Virus record (IMG/VR): IMGVR_UViG_3300025087_000193
Location: 1-38,953 of that record
DNA from: a virus
Strand: one strand, 5' to 3'
Length of the DNA stretch: 38,953 nt
Positions 32,677 through 38,841 of the stretch are shown here, one piece after another. The position numbers and the translations under genes are program-made. The notes under the pieces are model-generated. The model saw only the letters and a program-made list of their open reading frames with translations, searched no databases and was not told the DNA's origin. Position 1 is the first letter of the stretch; each line of letters begins with the position of its first letter.

Positions 32677-32964
32677 ATGAAAAGATTGTTACAATTCAAG
32701 CTGCGGATCGCCGGTGCGCTGGCCCTGCTCGCCGTGCTGTTCGGCCTGCGCCGGCGCGGGCCGTCCAAGCAGGAGAAGCGCGTCACCGAGGCCCTGGGCG
32801 GCGCGGTAGATCGTGCGGTCAAGGCCGAGACTGCCGCCAAGGAGGCGCAAGCAAATGTGGAAATGGCCGCGAAACGTGCTGTTCCCGGCTCTGTTCGCGT
32901 GCGGACTGCTCTTGCCCGCGCTCGCACTCGCCGAGCCCGTGACGGAACCGCTGACGGCGGCTGA
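32677..32964 (+). CDS. inner-membrane spanin candidate, 95 aa
   Basis: The product has a basic start, one N-terminal membrane segment (IAGALALLAVLFGL), and a long charged Ala/Lys/Glu helix, as expected of an i-spanin that links inner to outer membrane during lysis. The next gene is nested in its 3' part in another frame, the same arrangement as Rz/Rz1. The last 30 residues are Arg-rich and may be shaped by the overlapping frame. A small TTATC / GATAA inverted repeat surrounds its ribosome site. Confidence 0.55.
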   Translation: MKRLLQFKLRIAGALALLAVLFGLRRRGPSKQEKRVTEALGGAVDRAVKAETAAKEAQANVEMAAKRAVPGSVRVRTALARARTRRARDGTADGG

Positions 32965-33199
32965 GGCCGACTCGCTCGTCTGGTACATCGAGGCGCTGGA
33001 GCGCGACCTAGCGGTCAGGGATTCTCCCGCCTACGTTGACTCGCTGGAGATCCGGCTGGAACTCCTGACCATCGAAAACATGGGGCTCAAGGACCAGCGG
33101 ACGCCGTGGTACAAGGCTCCGGAGTTGGTGTTCCCCGCCGGTGTCGGCCTCGGTGCGCTGCTCGTCGCGGTGATCGTGCGGGTGTCTATTCAGGAGTGA
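32855..33199 (+). CDS. exported partner of the spanin candidate, 114 aa
   Basis: ATG 32855 follows GGAGG by nine bases inside the preceding gene. The product has a signal peptide (residues 1-24, core LFPALFACGLLLPALALA), a periplasmic helical part with regular Leu/Glu spacing, and a C-terminal membrane segment (PELVFPAGVGLGALLVAVIV). The nested frame suggests the outer-membrane half of a spanin pair, but there is no convincing lipobox and the C-terminal segment is unusual, closer to a unimolecular spanin. The role in outer membrane disruption is inferred. Confidence 0.5.
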   Translation: MWKWPRNVLFPALFACGLLLPALALAEPVTEPLTAAEADSLVWYIEALERDLAVRDSPAYVDSLEIRLELLTIENMGLKDQRTPWYKAPELVFPAGVGLGALLVAVIVRVSIQE

Positions 33200-33323
33200 A
33201 TGGTTCGGCTTGGTGGTCATTTAGCAGCCCAAGCCACGACGACCATTAACTCCGCCAGTTTGCGCATTACCAGACGTTCCCAGACCGTCCTTTTTTAGTG
33301 GGGCCGGGTTCCGTCCCGGCCCC
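33200..33323. terminator. convergent terminator zone with three hairpins
   Basis: Three inverted repeats lie between the end of the lysis genes and the end of the leftward recombination operon. They are GGCTTGG / CCAAGCC (33207-33213 / 33229-33235) with outer ATGGT / ACCAT; a weak GACG / CGTC (33273-33289) followed by six Ts at 33291-33296, the best rightward terminator; and a 9-bp stem GGGGCCGGG / CCCGGCCCC (33300-33323) for the leftward genes. No coding frame is supported here. Confidence 0.6.
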
Positions 33324-33334
33324 GGTTGCGGAGG

Positions 33335-33400
33335 CTACTTGCGCAGCCACCAGAACAAGTCGATCAGGCTCAAGGCCATGATCAGCACCACGTTGTCCAA
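33335..33400 (-). CDS. 21-aa membrane microprotein at the end of the minus operon
   Basis: A short frame (start TTG 33400, or internal GTG/ATG) follows the preceding stop by three bases and reads DNVVLIMALSLIDLFWWLRK, a single hydrophobic helix with a basic end. A GGGCGGGTGA stretch could serve as ribosome site. It lies just before the leftward terminator. Translation is uncertain because the frame is very short and its start weak. Confidence 0.3.
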   Translation of the reverse strand: MDNVVLIMALSLIDLFWWLRK

Positions 33401-33403
33401 ATC

Positions 33404-33622
33404 TCACCCGCCCTTCTTGTCACCAAAGAAGCGAGAACTCCCTTCCCGCGCCTCCTTGAACCCGGCCGCCGCTGCCCTCCGTTGCAGATCCAGGGATGAT
33501 TCCAGCCCCTTGACGGTCTTTTCAAGTAGATCCTTTTCCTCAAGCATCGCCTCATGGTCGAGGAACCAGCCCGCGCCGAGGATGGCGACCAGGAGGTCGA
33601 GAAACAGTTCGAGGCCGGTCAT
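33404..33622 (-). CDS. 72-aa N-terminally anchored membrane protein
   Basis: The product has one N-terminal hydrophobic segment (LELFLDLLVAILGAGWFL) followed by a charged helix (EEKDLLEKTVKGLESSLDLQRR) and a basic tail. ATG 33622 overlaps the preceding stop (ATGA), with GGAGGAA upstream. Position at the end of the recombination operon is odd. The topology resembles a small spanin-like or membrane-scaffold protein. The function is unknown. Confidence 0.55.
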   Translation of the reverse strand: MTGLELFLDLLVAILGAGWFLDHEAMLEEKDLLEKTVKGLESSLDLQRRAAAAGFKEAREGSSRFFGDKKGG

Positions 33623-33804
33623 TTCCTCCAGACCTCCCGCGCCCCATCCCGCGCCTCAGTGAACCCCAGGATGCCAGCCAGCGACCACACGCCGATGCCC
33701 AGGACCAGGATCGCCCACTCGCACAATGCCTGCCCCGCGACCGCCCCGGCGAACACCAGCAGGCACACGATCATCAGGGCAAGGCCGAGAATGAATCGCA
33801 GCAT
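33619..33804 (-). CDS. 61-aa two-segment membrane protein
   Basis: ATG 33804 follows GGGAGGCAATC on the minus strand; the longer frame upstream has no ribosome site. Two hydrophobic stretches (LRFILGLALMIVCLLVFAGAV and CEWAILVLGIGVWSLAGILG) and a basic tail (GAREVWRK) fit a small inner-membrane hairpin. It follows SSB by ten bases. The role is unknown. Confidence 0.55.
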   Translation of the reverse strand: MLRFILGLALMIVCLLVFAGAVAGQALCEWAILVLGIGVWSLAGILGFTEARDGAREVWRK

Positions 33805-33814
33805 GATTGCCTCC

Positions 33815-34201
33815 CTAGAACGGCATGTCCTCGTTCTCCGGCGGCGGATCGCCGACCGGCGGCTCGTTCGCACTCTGGTAGTTGTTGGCCTTCTCCCGGG
33901 CACGCATCCCGATCAGATCCACCTGCAGCACTTGGAACTTCGTCACCTTGACGTTCTCGCCCTTCTTGTTGACGTACTCGTCGTTCGTAATGTTGGCCAC
34001 GATGGCCACCGCATCGCCGATCCCGTGCCCGCGCCGGATCAATTCGGCGAGCTTACCGAAGGCCACGCATTGGAAGAAGTCGTTCTTCTTCTTGTACGGG
34101 TCATAGCTGCCGACCGAGAACCCGAACCCTTCATCTCCGTTCTTTGTGGAGAAGCTGGTTGGCTTCCCCCAAAACGCGCCGGTGATCAATGCGACTTTCA
34201 T
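33815..34201 (-). CDS. ssb: single-stranded DNA-binding protein
   Basis: The 128-residue protein has the OB-fold order of SSB: KVALITGAFWG, FGFSVGSYDPYKKKNDFFQCVAFGKLAE, GDAVAIVANITNDEYVNKKGENVKVTKFQVLQVDLIG, then a disordered Pro/Glu-rich linker and the acidic tip ENEDMPF, which matches the DDDIPF-type tail that recruits other proteins. It overlaps the recT stop by four bases, as expected for a recombination operon. It coats single strands for RecT and replication. Confidence 0.88.
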   Translation of the reverse strand: MKVALITGAFWGKPTSFSTKNGDEGFGFSVGSYDPYKKKNDFFQCVAFGKLAELIRRGHGIGDAVAIVANITNDEYVNKKGENVKVTKFQVLQVDLIGMRAREKANNYQSANEPPVGDPPPENEDMPF

Positions 34202-35052
34202 GCGTCATCGCCTCCTACGAGTTCGTCCAGTTCCGCATCGGTCAGGGCGGACTTGTCCATGGTTGCCAGTTCGGCCTGGGCCTCGTGCTCCAGCGGCGGC
34301 AGTTGCATATTCTCCAGCGGCGTCGGGGGCGGGAGCGCGACCCCAAGCGTTTTCGCCAGCGTCCCGATGGCCCTGCCCGTCGATGCCGCCAACGCCTCGG
34401 GCGTCTTGCCGAGCAGGCGCATCTGCTCGGCGTCCGCATCGTCGAACAGCGAGATGCCCAGGGCCTCGCGAACGGCCTGCGTGAACGCCTTCATCTTGAG
34501 CCGATGGGTCGGGTACATGTCCCAATTCGACGGGGCATTCCGGCCGTGGATATACCACTCCTCCAGGAACGCAAACGCCTGCGTCGGCACACGTCCCTGG
34601 ACATGGCAGGTCGCACACACCCACGGCCAACACGGCTTGCCGCCGCTGGTCTGCACCAGATCGTAGGAGCCGTCCGGCTTCTTGGGAAACTCGTAGGTCA
34701 CCCCCTGGTATTTCGGGTTGCGGTTAGCCATGGCGACCCAGCCGTCCAGGGGGACGCTGATCACCAGTTTGCCCTTGCTGCGGAAGGCGTAGATCTGCCG
34801 CACGAACGGGTTCAGCTTGTACGCCTGCATGACGGACATGACGTGAAACACTTCTTCTTGCGTCGCTGGGGGCTCGTCCTTGCCCACGCTGATGATCTGC
34901 TTGGAGATCACCCGCAGAAGTTCCTTGGGGTCCACCATGAATTTCTCGGCCAGCACTTGGGACACCCGCAGCCCCTTTTCGGGCGGCGGCGTCTGCGCCG
35001 GCGGGGCGCTGGTCACTGCCGCATCGCTCGCGGCCTGGCGGTCGTCAGACAT
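34198..35052 (-). CDS. RecT/Bet-family single-strand annealing protein
   Basis: The 284-residue protein carries the Bet/RecT core at about residues 62-120: QEEVFHVMSVMQAYKLNPF, RQIYAFRSKGKLVISVPLDG and MANRNPKYQGVTYEF. It continues with CATCHVQGR and PTHRLKMKAFTQAVREALG. The N-terminus and C-terminus are disordered and acidic. It pairs complementary strands after exonuclease resection. It lies between the YqaJ exonuclease and SSB genes with eight- and four-base overlaps, the standard phage recombination set. Confidence 0.88.
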   Translation of the reverse strand: MSDDRQAASDAAVTSAPPAQTPPPEKGLRVSQVLAEKFMVDPKELLRVISKQIISVGKDEPPATQEEVFHVMSVMQAYKLNPFVRQIYAFRSKGKLVISVPLDGWVAMANRNPKYQGVTYEFPKKPDGSYDLVQTSGGKPCWPWVCATCHVQGRVPTQAFAFLEEWYIHGRNAPSNWDMYPTHRLKMKAFTQAVREALGISLFDDADAEQMRLLGKTPEALAASTGRAIGTLAKTLGVALPPPTPLENMQLPPLEHEAQAELATMDKSALTDAELDELVGGDDA

Positions 35053-36058
35053 CGGCCTCCCCCTCCTTCTCTGCGGTGAGCGTCAGCCGCCGCGTGGGCG
35101 TGCCGACCTTCGAGAACAGGCCCGGATCGTCGTGCAGCCGCTTGGCCATGGTCCACGCCTTGGCTTCCTGCCGGTCCAGGACGGCGCGGCACAAATCCTG
35201 CGCCCATGCCAGCAATTTGTCCCCCTGGATCGTCGTGCACCCCTTGGCTACCGGGTAGGTGGCGTGCCCGATGCCGGGGGCGACCAGGCGCGTGCAGTCC
35301 TTCATCGCCAGGCGCACGGTGCCAGAGGCGATGGCGTATTCCTCGGCGTACTGGTCCCTGAGGTACTTGACCCGCAGGGCATTGGCCATCGCCTCGCCCA
35401 ACTCGTCGTCGGCCTGCATTTCCGCGACCGTGGGCGTGATGAAATCCGCCGGGGCGGGCATGTCGTCCGGCGGCTCCCGGTCCTCGTCCACCATGGCCAG
35501 AAACTCGTAGATCCGCCTGATGATCTCCTCGGCCACCAGCTGGTCGTAGGCGATGTCCACGCACCTTACGTCCCGGTCGTCGTAGTCCAGGATGATCAGC
35601 CGCGCCCACTGGAGCCCGGCAAGGTGCATCTGCACCTGGACCTGGCAGAGCATGTCCTGGTCCGGCCCTTCGGCGACCAGCCGGGATACCCGGCCGCTGC
35701 GCGGGCACTTGACCTCGGACACGCCCGGACCCGTGACGCCGTACAGCGGGGGGACGCCCTCGATGCACTCGTAGTCGGGGATGATCCCATCGACGTGCGC
35801 CCGGATGCGCCCGTCATCGCTCTGATACTCCTTCTGCCGGTCGGTGATCTCGATGCCGTAGATTTCCTTGGCCAGGCGGATGGCGTAGGGCTCCATGTCG
35901 TGGCCGCGCTTCATGTCCGGCGTCATGTCGGGCTTGGCCCAACGCAGGGTCTTGTACATCCACAGGTCGTGCCGGGTCTCCCACTTCGACACGCCGATGG
36001 CCGCGCCCGCTTCGCTGGCCCCAACGTAGGTATGCCGGTTCGGGAATCGCTGGTTCAT
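35045..36058 (-). CDS. YqaJ-family viral recombinase exonuclease
   Basis: The 337-residue protein belongs with lambda-exonuclease-like YqaJ nucleases that chew one strand for annealing. Motifs in order: GASEAGAAIGVS, RGHDMEPYAIRLAKEIYG (Glu of motif I), HVDGI (catalytic Asp), SEVKCP (ExK pair), and QVQVQMHLAGLQ (Gln motif). ATG 36058 overlaps the HTH stop (ATGA); the longer frame from 36079 runs into that gene. The protein has an additional C-terminal part of about 110 residues. Confidence 0.88.
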   Translation of the reverse strand: MNQRFPNRHTYVGASEAGAAIGVSKWETRHDLWMYKTLRWAKPDMTPDMKRGHDMEPYAIRLAKEIYGIEITDRQKEYQSDDGRIRAHVDGIIPDYECIEGVPPLYGVTGPGVSEVKCPRSGRVSRLVAEGPDQDMLCQVQVQMHLAGLQWARLIILDYDDRDVRCVDIAYDQLVAEEIIRRIYEFLAMVDEDREPPDDMPAPADFITPTVAEMQADDELGEAMANALRVKYLRDQYAEEYAIASGTVRLAMKDCTRLVAPGIGHATYPVAKGCTTIQGDKLLAWAQDLCRAVLDRQEAKAWTMAKRLHDDPGLFSKVGTPTRRLTLTAEKEGEADV

Positions 36059-36357
36059 TTGGTTTCCCCCTTCTCCCAATCCTTGAGGATCAGGTAGTCC
36101 AGCGGCACCTCCAGCGCGAGGGACAGCGCGAGCATCGCCGGGGCACTTGGCCTGCGGCAGGTCACGCTTTTCATCACGCTACTTTGGTAGGTGCCCATGC
36201 TCACGGCGAGCTGGGCGATGTTGCGGATGCCGCGCACCTGCATGGCCGCCTCCACGCGGGCGAGCCGTTCTTCGGGTGTCAGCAGGAGTTCTTTCAGCCG
36301 CAGGCCCATCTTGTGTTTGGCCTCCGGGTCCGTGCGCGGGCGGATTTCATCTTCCAC
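36055..36357 (-). CDS. XRE-type HTH regulator heading the recombination operon
   Basis: The 100-residue product from GTG 36357 has an XRE-like helix-turn-helix at about 45-90: IRNIAQLAVSMGTYQSSVMKSV, CRRPSAPAMLALSLALEVPLDYL. A longer frame (ATG 36423) is ruled out because it would begin in the promoter's -35 box. GGGGGGCT stands upstream of GTG. It probably represses or switches the promoter pair just upstream (repeats at 36390-36408), controlling the nuclease/RecT/SSB operon and the divergent resolvase gene. Confidence 0.75.
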   Translation of the reverse strand: MEDEIRPRTDPEAKHKMGLRLKELLLTPEERLARVEAAMQVRGIRNIAQLAVSMGTYQSSVMKSVTCRRPSAPAMLALSLALEVPLDYLILKDWEKGETK

Positions 36358-36394
36358 TGTAGCCCCCCTGGTGGTAGGATTCGTCGAGAACACT

Positions 36395-36423
36395 ATCGTA
36401 CACTTTCGCCAATGGGGTGTCAA
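36395..36423 (-). promoter_or_regulatory. sigma70-type promoter of the HTH/recombination operon
   Basis: On the minus strand TTGACA (36423-36418), a 17-base spacer and TACGAT (36400-36395) make a near-consensus promoter. Transcription would start near 36388, giving a leader of about 30 bases before GTG 36357. Near-identical nine-mers ACACTATCG (36390-36398) and ACACTTTCG (36400-36408), one helical turn apart, overlap the -10 box and may be operators. Confidence 0.75.
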
Positions 36424-36936
36424 GTGAAAAAAGGTGGAGAGTTCGAGAATTTCATTTCCTCATGGATCGGCAGGGTCGGCAACGGCACGATCAAGCGGGC
36501 GGAACCCCCAATCAGGGTCATCCACATGGACCCGACCGGCGGCACCTTCCGGGGCGTGTACCTGTCCGCTGGCGTCCTGGACTTCGTGGGAAGCTGGCGC
36601 GGGGCGCACGTCGAGTTCGACGCCAAGGACATCAGCGGCGACCGCTTCCAGTTCACCAACCCGCGGGCCATCCGGCCAGGACAGGCGCAGAGGGCTCTGG
36701 CTTTGATCAAGGACGACGTTCTGGCCGTTGGCCTACTGCTACGGTTCCGGGGGGCGAACGCCGCGCAGGATCGAATCTGGTGGCTCCCCTGGCGAACCCT
36801 GCTCAAGGTCCAGGTGTCGGGCAAGAAAAGTCTGACCACGGCGATGATGCCGGAACTCGATGGCACCGCGCAGATTAGCTACGCCTGGCCGAGCCGCGAC
36901 ATGGAAAATATGCTCAAGGCTCTTTTTTCCGCTTGA
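36424..36936 (+). CDS. RecU-like Holliday-junction resolvase candidate
   Basis: The 170-residue product (GTG 36424, or ATG 36412 four codons earlier) shows a PD-(D/E)xK arrangement in RecU order: FRGVYLSAGVLDFVGSW with D53, VEFDAKD with E64, D66 and K68, then RPGQAQRAL with Q87 and VGLLLRFRG. RecU enzymes cut four-way DNA junctions. Its start lies inside the -35 region of the divergent promoter. Placement beside the recombination operon supports the assignment. Confidence 0.65.
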   Translation: MKKGGEFENFISSWIGRVGNGTIKRAEPPIRVIHMDPTGGTFRGVYLSAGVLDFVGSWRGAHVEFDAKDISGDRFQFTNPRAIRPGQAQRALALIKDDVLAVGLLLRFRGANAAQDRIWWLPWRTLLKVQVSGKKSLTTAMMPELDGTAQISYAWPSRDMENMLKALFSA

Positions 36937-36961
36937 CACACTGCGGGGATCTTGCTATCGT
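36933..36961 (+). promoter_or_regulatory. sigma70-type promoter
   Basis: TTGACA (36933-36938), a 17-base spacer and TATCGT (36956-36961) form a good promoter at the end of the resolvase gene. It would drive the short gene at 36985 with a short leader. The heptamer CTATCGT is also present at 36393-36399 in the HTH promoter region, suggesting a shared regulator. Confidence 0.7.
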
Positions 36962-36984
36962 GGTTTCCAACGAAGGGGCGGCCA

Positions 36985-37272
36985 GTGTACGACCAACTGA
37001 AAATCATCTTCTTCGAGGGCGACTCCAGCTTGCGGGCCGTGGCCGACCGCTTCAACGAACTCAAGCGGACGCGGGGGGTCGGTATTCCCCGCGAAGTGTG
37101 GGAGCGCCACGGGGCGCACTACCCGCCGAAGCAGGACAAGCCGACGCCTATCCCCGAACACAAGAGGTCGGCTGGCGGGACAACCTTACCGGGTTCGGTG
37201 TCTGCCAGTCCTGGGGGCGGCGGGAATCTCCCCCTTGGTTCCACCGCCCCCGCCGGGGATAGCCATGAGTAG
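36985..37272 (+). CDS. hypothetical protein, 95 aa
   Basis: GTG 36985 is preferred because AAGGGG lies eight bases upstream and the promoter at 36933-36961 would place the transcript start between it and the earlier ATG. Residues 1-55 form a compact helical part (SLRAVADRFNELKRTRGVGIP, EVWERHGAHY). The remaining 40 residues are Gly/Pro/Ser-rich and disordered. It may be a small regulator. No family was recognised. Confidence 0.5.
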   Translation: MYDQLKIIFFEGDSSLRAVADRFNELKRTRGVGIPREVWERHGAHYPPKQDKPTPIPEHKRSAGGTTLPGSVSASPGGGGNLPLGSTAPAGDSHE

Positions 37273-37543
37273 CCGGGGCATCTTGGGCAAGAGGACCGGG
37301 CGGCAACGCCTGGAGAGCTGCTTGACGGCCTCCTCGACCTCGGGATGCCCCGCACAATCGGGGGGACCGGCGAAAGCGTGCGCGGCGAAGAACTCGCACC
37401 CTTGCCGCGAGCATCCTGGCTGGTCCCCCGTGTTTTTCCCTGGCGCGTCCCTCCTTGAGGCGTCCGGGCGGGGGGCGCGAGACGTGGACTACCGGCGCGC
37501 CCCCCAAATTCTTTGTTTGACAGGGGAAGTCCGCATGGTGTAG
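37265..37543 (+). CDS. doubtful 92-aa reading frame
   Basis: ATG 37265 overlaps the previous gene and is in another frame, with GGGGATAGCC upstream. The product is Cys/Ser/Pro/Arg-rich without clear secondary structure, and its end overlaps the next promoter. A longer leftward frame covers the same DNA and is no better. I list it because the stretch 37273-37516 has no other content, but coding is not secure. Confidence 0.25.
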   Translation: MSSRGILGKRTGRQRLESCLTASSTSGCPAQSGGPAKACAAKNSHPCREHPGWSPVFFPGASLLEASGRGARDVDYRRAPQILCLTGEVRMV

Positions 37544-37546
37544 GGT
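37517..37546 (+). promoter_or_regulatory. sigma70-type promoter of the replication gene
   Basis: TTGACA (37517-37522), an 18-base gap and TAGGGT (37541-37546) lie upstream of the structured leader. The -35 is perfect and the -10 weak, so an activator may help. The transcript would start near 37553, about 110 bases before the replisome organizer start codon. Confidence 0.5.
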
Positions 37547-37558
37547 CTGCGGGTCGTT

Positions 37559-37652
37559 CCTACCGACGATAAGCAGACGGTCAAATTGGCGCGCGCGGTA
37601 GGTTCTGGCCCTTCGGGTCAGGTAGGAAGCCTGCTTCGCGCGCCTACGTTTT
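37559..37652 (+). ncRNA. structured leader RNA, attenuator-like candidate
   Basis: Stem P1 is GGCGCGCG (37588-37595) with CGCGCGCC (37637-37644). Inside it are P2, CTGGCCC / GGGTCAG (37605-37611 / 37615-37621) with a UUC(G) loop, and a small GAAG / CTTC hairpin (37626-37637, its last pair competing with P1), making a three-way junction. Four Ts follow P1 at 37649-37652. Two alternative pairings compete: CCTACCG (37559-37565) with CGGTAGG (37596-37602), and AAGCAG (37571-37576) with CTGCTT (37631-37636). This looks like transcription attenuation or a small RNA before the replication gene. Confidence 0.55.
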
Positions 37653-37664
37653 GGGAGACATCGA

Positions 37665-38483
37665 ATGTCCTTCGACAGTTGGCTCAAACTCCACACTTCC
37701 CTGCTCCTGTCGCAGAAGTATCGCGGCCTGCCGTCCAACGACCACCGGCTAGTTTTCGTCCACCACCTGATGTTCCAGGCCCGGAAACTTCTTGGCGACG
37801 ATCCTTCCCTGCTGGCGTGCCTGTGCAACCTCCCCGCAGCCAAGTACCTCCAGATCATGTCTCACCTGAATACAGTTGGTCTCCTGAACGACGACGGTTC
37901 CGTCGTTGACTTTGAAAGGAAACAAGTTAGCCAAGACGCGATGAGGAAGCGGATGGAAAGGTCGCGGGACATGTCACGGACAAGTCCTGTGACAAGTCAC
38001 GGGGATGCAGATGCAGATGCAGATGTAGAGAAAGAAGCAGATGCAGAGAAGAAGAAGGAACCTCGCGCTGCCCGCGCTCGGCCTGCCCCTCGACGCAAGA
38101 AACCCGAGCCGGACCCCAACGGAATCCCCGAGCAGATCATCGCCTACTGCGGCAAAGTCACGGGCCGAAACTTCCAGATCGACAACCGGGGGTTCGTCAA
38201 GATGGTCAACCGAGCGATCAAAGAGGACGGATGCACTCTCGATCAGGCCAAGCGCGTGATCGACTACAAGTGGGCCGAGTGGGGGCCGGAGCCCGAGCGT
38301 CGGGATTATGTTAACCCCGTGACCCTGTTCCGCAAGGCGAACTTCCTGGGCTACCTCGGGCTCGCCAACGCGGGGCAGGCCAAGGCCGCGCCGCCGAAGG
38401 ATGCCGCGCTGAAACGCAGATACGGAGACACCGAGGAAAAAGAACAGATCGCCTGGATGAAAAAAATTACGGGGGAGGATTAG
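37665..38483 (+). CDS. phage replisome organizer protein
   Basis: The 272-residue protein has an N-terminal winged-helix-like part (WLKLHTSLLLSQKYRGL, LPAAKYLQIMSHLNTVGLL), a charged linker with Ala/Asp/Glu repeats (about 100-150), and the C-terminal domain of replisome organizers: IPEQIIAYCGKVTGRNFQI, RAIKEDGCTLDQAKRVIDYKWAEWG, YVNPVTLFRKANFLGYL. Such proteins bind the phage origin and recruit the helicase, as lambda O does. GGGAG precedes ATG 37665. Confidence 0.8.
   Translation: MSFDSWLKLHTSLLLSQKYRGLPSNDHRLVFVHHLMFQARKLLGDDPSLLACLCNLPAAKYLQIMSHLNTVGLLNDDGSVVDFERKQVSQDAMRKRMERSRDMSRTSPVTSHGDADADADVEKEADAEKKKEPRAARARPAPRRKKPEPDPNGIPEQIIAYCGKVTGRNFQIDNRGFVKMVNRAIKEDGCTLDQAKRVIDYKWAEWGPEPERRDYVNPVTLFRKANFLGYLGLANAGQAKAAPPKDAALKRRYGDTEEKEQIAWMKKITGED
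37973..38045 (+). repeat. palindromes and GATGCA iterons, origin candidate
   Basis: Two adjacent palindromes share the GACAAGTC core: GGACAAGTCC (37978-37987) and GTGACAAGTCAC (37989-38000), with GTCACGG repeated at 37973-37979 and 37996-38002. Right after them GATGCA occurs at 38004, 38010 and 38016, GATGTA at 38022, and GATGCA again at 38040, followed by an A/G-rich stretch. They lie in the linker-coding part of the replisome gene, as the lambda origin lies in gene O. Confidence 0.55.
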
Positions 38484-38485
38484 TC

Positions 38486-38815
38486 GTGGCCTATCCGCAG
38501 AATGAAAAAATAGACCCGCCGTGGTCCTACATCCAGATGGCCCTGGCAGCTGGAGACGGTGCCCGCGCCCGCGACCTGCTGAAGGCCGCCCGTGAGGACG
38601 ACCGAGGAATCTACAACGCCCTGTACTGGCGCACGACCGATTGGCTGAAGTCTAGGATCGCGCGCGGACCCGTGACCCCCGGCGAGGAAAGGGCCGGTCT
38701 GACCATGTTCGATGTCGGTGAGGTCCGGCTGCAGGGGTTTTTGAACGAGCACAAGAAGTGGCCGTGGCAGATTGATGACCTGCCGTATCTCATGCAGGAG
38801 ATCAGGAAATCATAG
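38486..38815 (+). CDS. hypothetical protein after replisome organizer, 109 aa
   Basis: GTG 38486 follows GGGGGAGG by seven bases and comes two bases after the previous stop. The product is compact and helical, with YIQMALAAGDGARARDLLKAARED and a Trp-rich middle (YWRTTDWLKSRIARG, KKWPWQIDDLPYLMQEI). Position suggests a replication partner such as a helicase loader, but no ATPase motif is present and the family is unknown. Confidence 0.6.
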   Translation: MAYPQNEKIDPPWSYIQMALAAGDGARARDLLKAAREDDRGIYNALYWRTTDWLKSRIARGPVTPGEERAGLTMFDVGEVRLQGFLNEHKKWPWQIDDLPYLMQEIRKS

Positions 38816-38841
38816 CCGCCCGGCGACGAAGGGAGATTGAG

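Noticed and set aside
33339-35079. Rightward frames opposite SSB and RecT
   Set aside because: They are antisense to genes with clear family motifs and linked overlaps.
37588-37644. Stem-loop region considered as a tRNA
   Set aside because: No anticodon arm geometry, no T-loop sequence and no CCA-like acceptor end; the pairing fits a leader RNA better.
37148-37858. 236-codon leftward frame opposite small genes, leader RNA and replisome start
   Set aside because: It runs against the replication gene, promoter and leader, has Arg/Ser/Pro shadow composition and no ribosome site.
38004-38045. Short repeats considered as a CRISPR-like array
   Set aside because: Units are six bases, mostly without spacers, and lie in a coding frame; they fit iterons or codon repeats.
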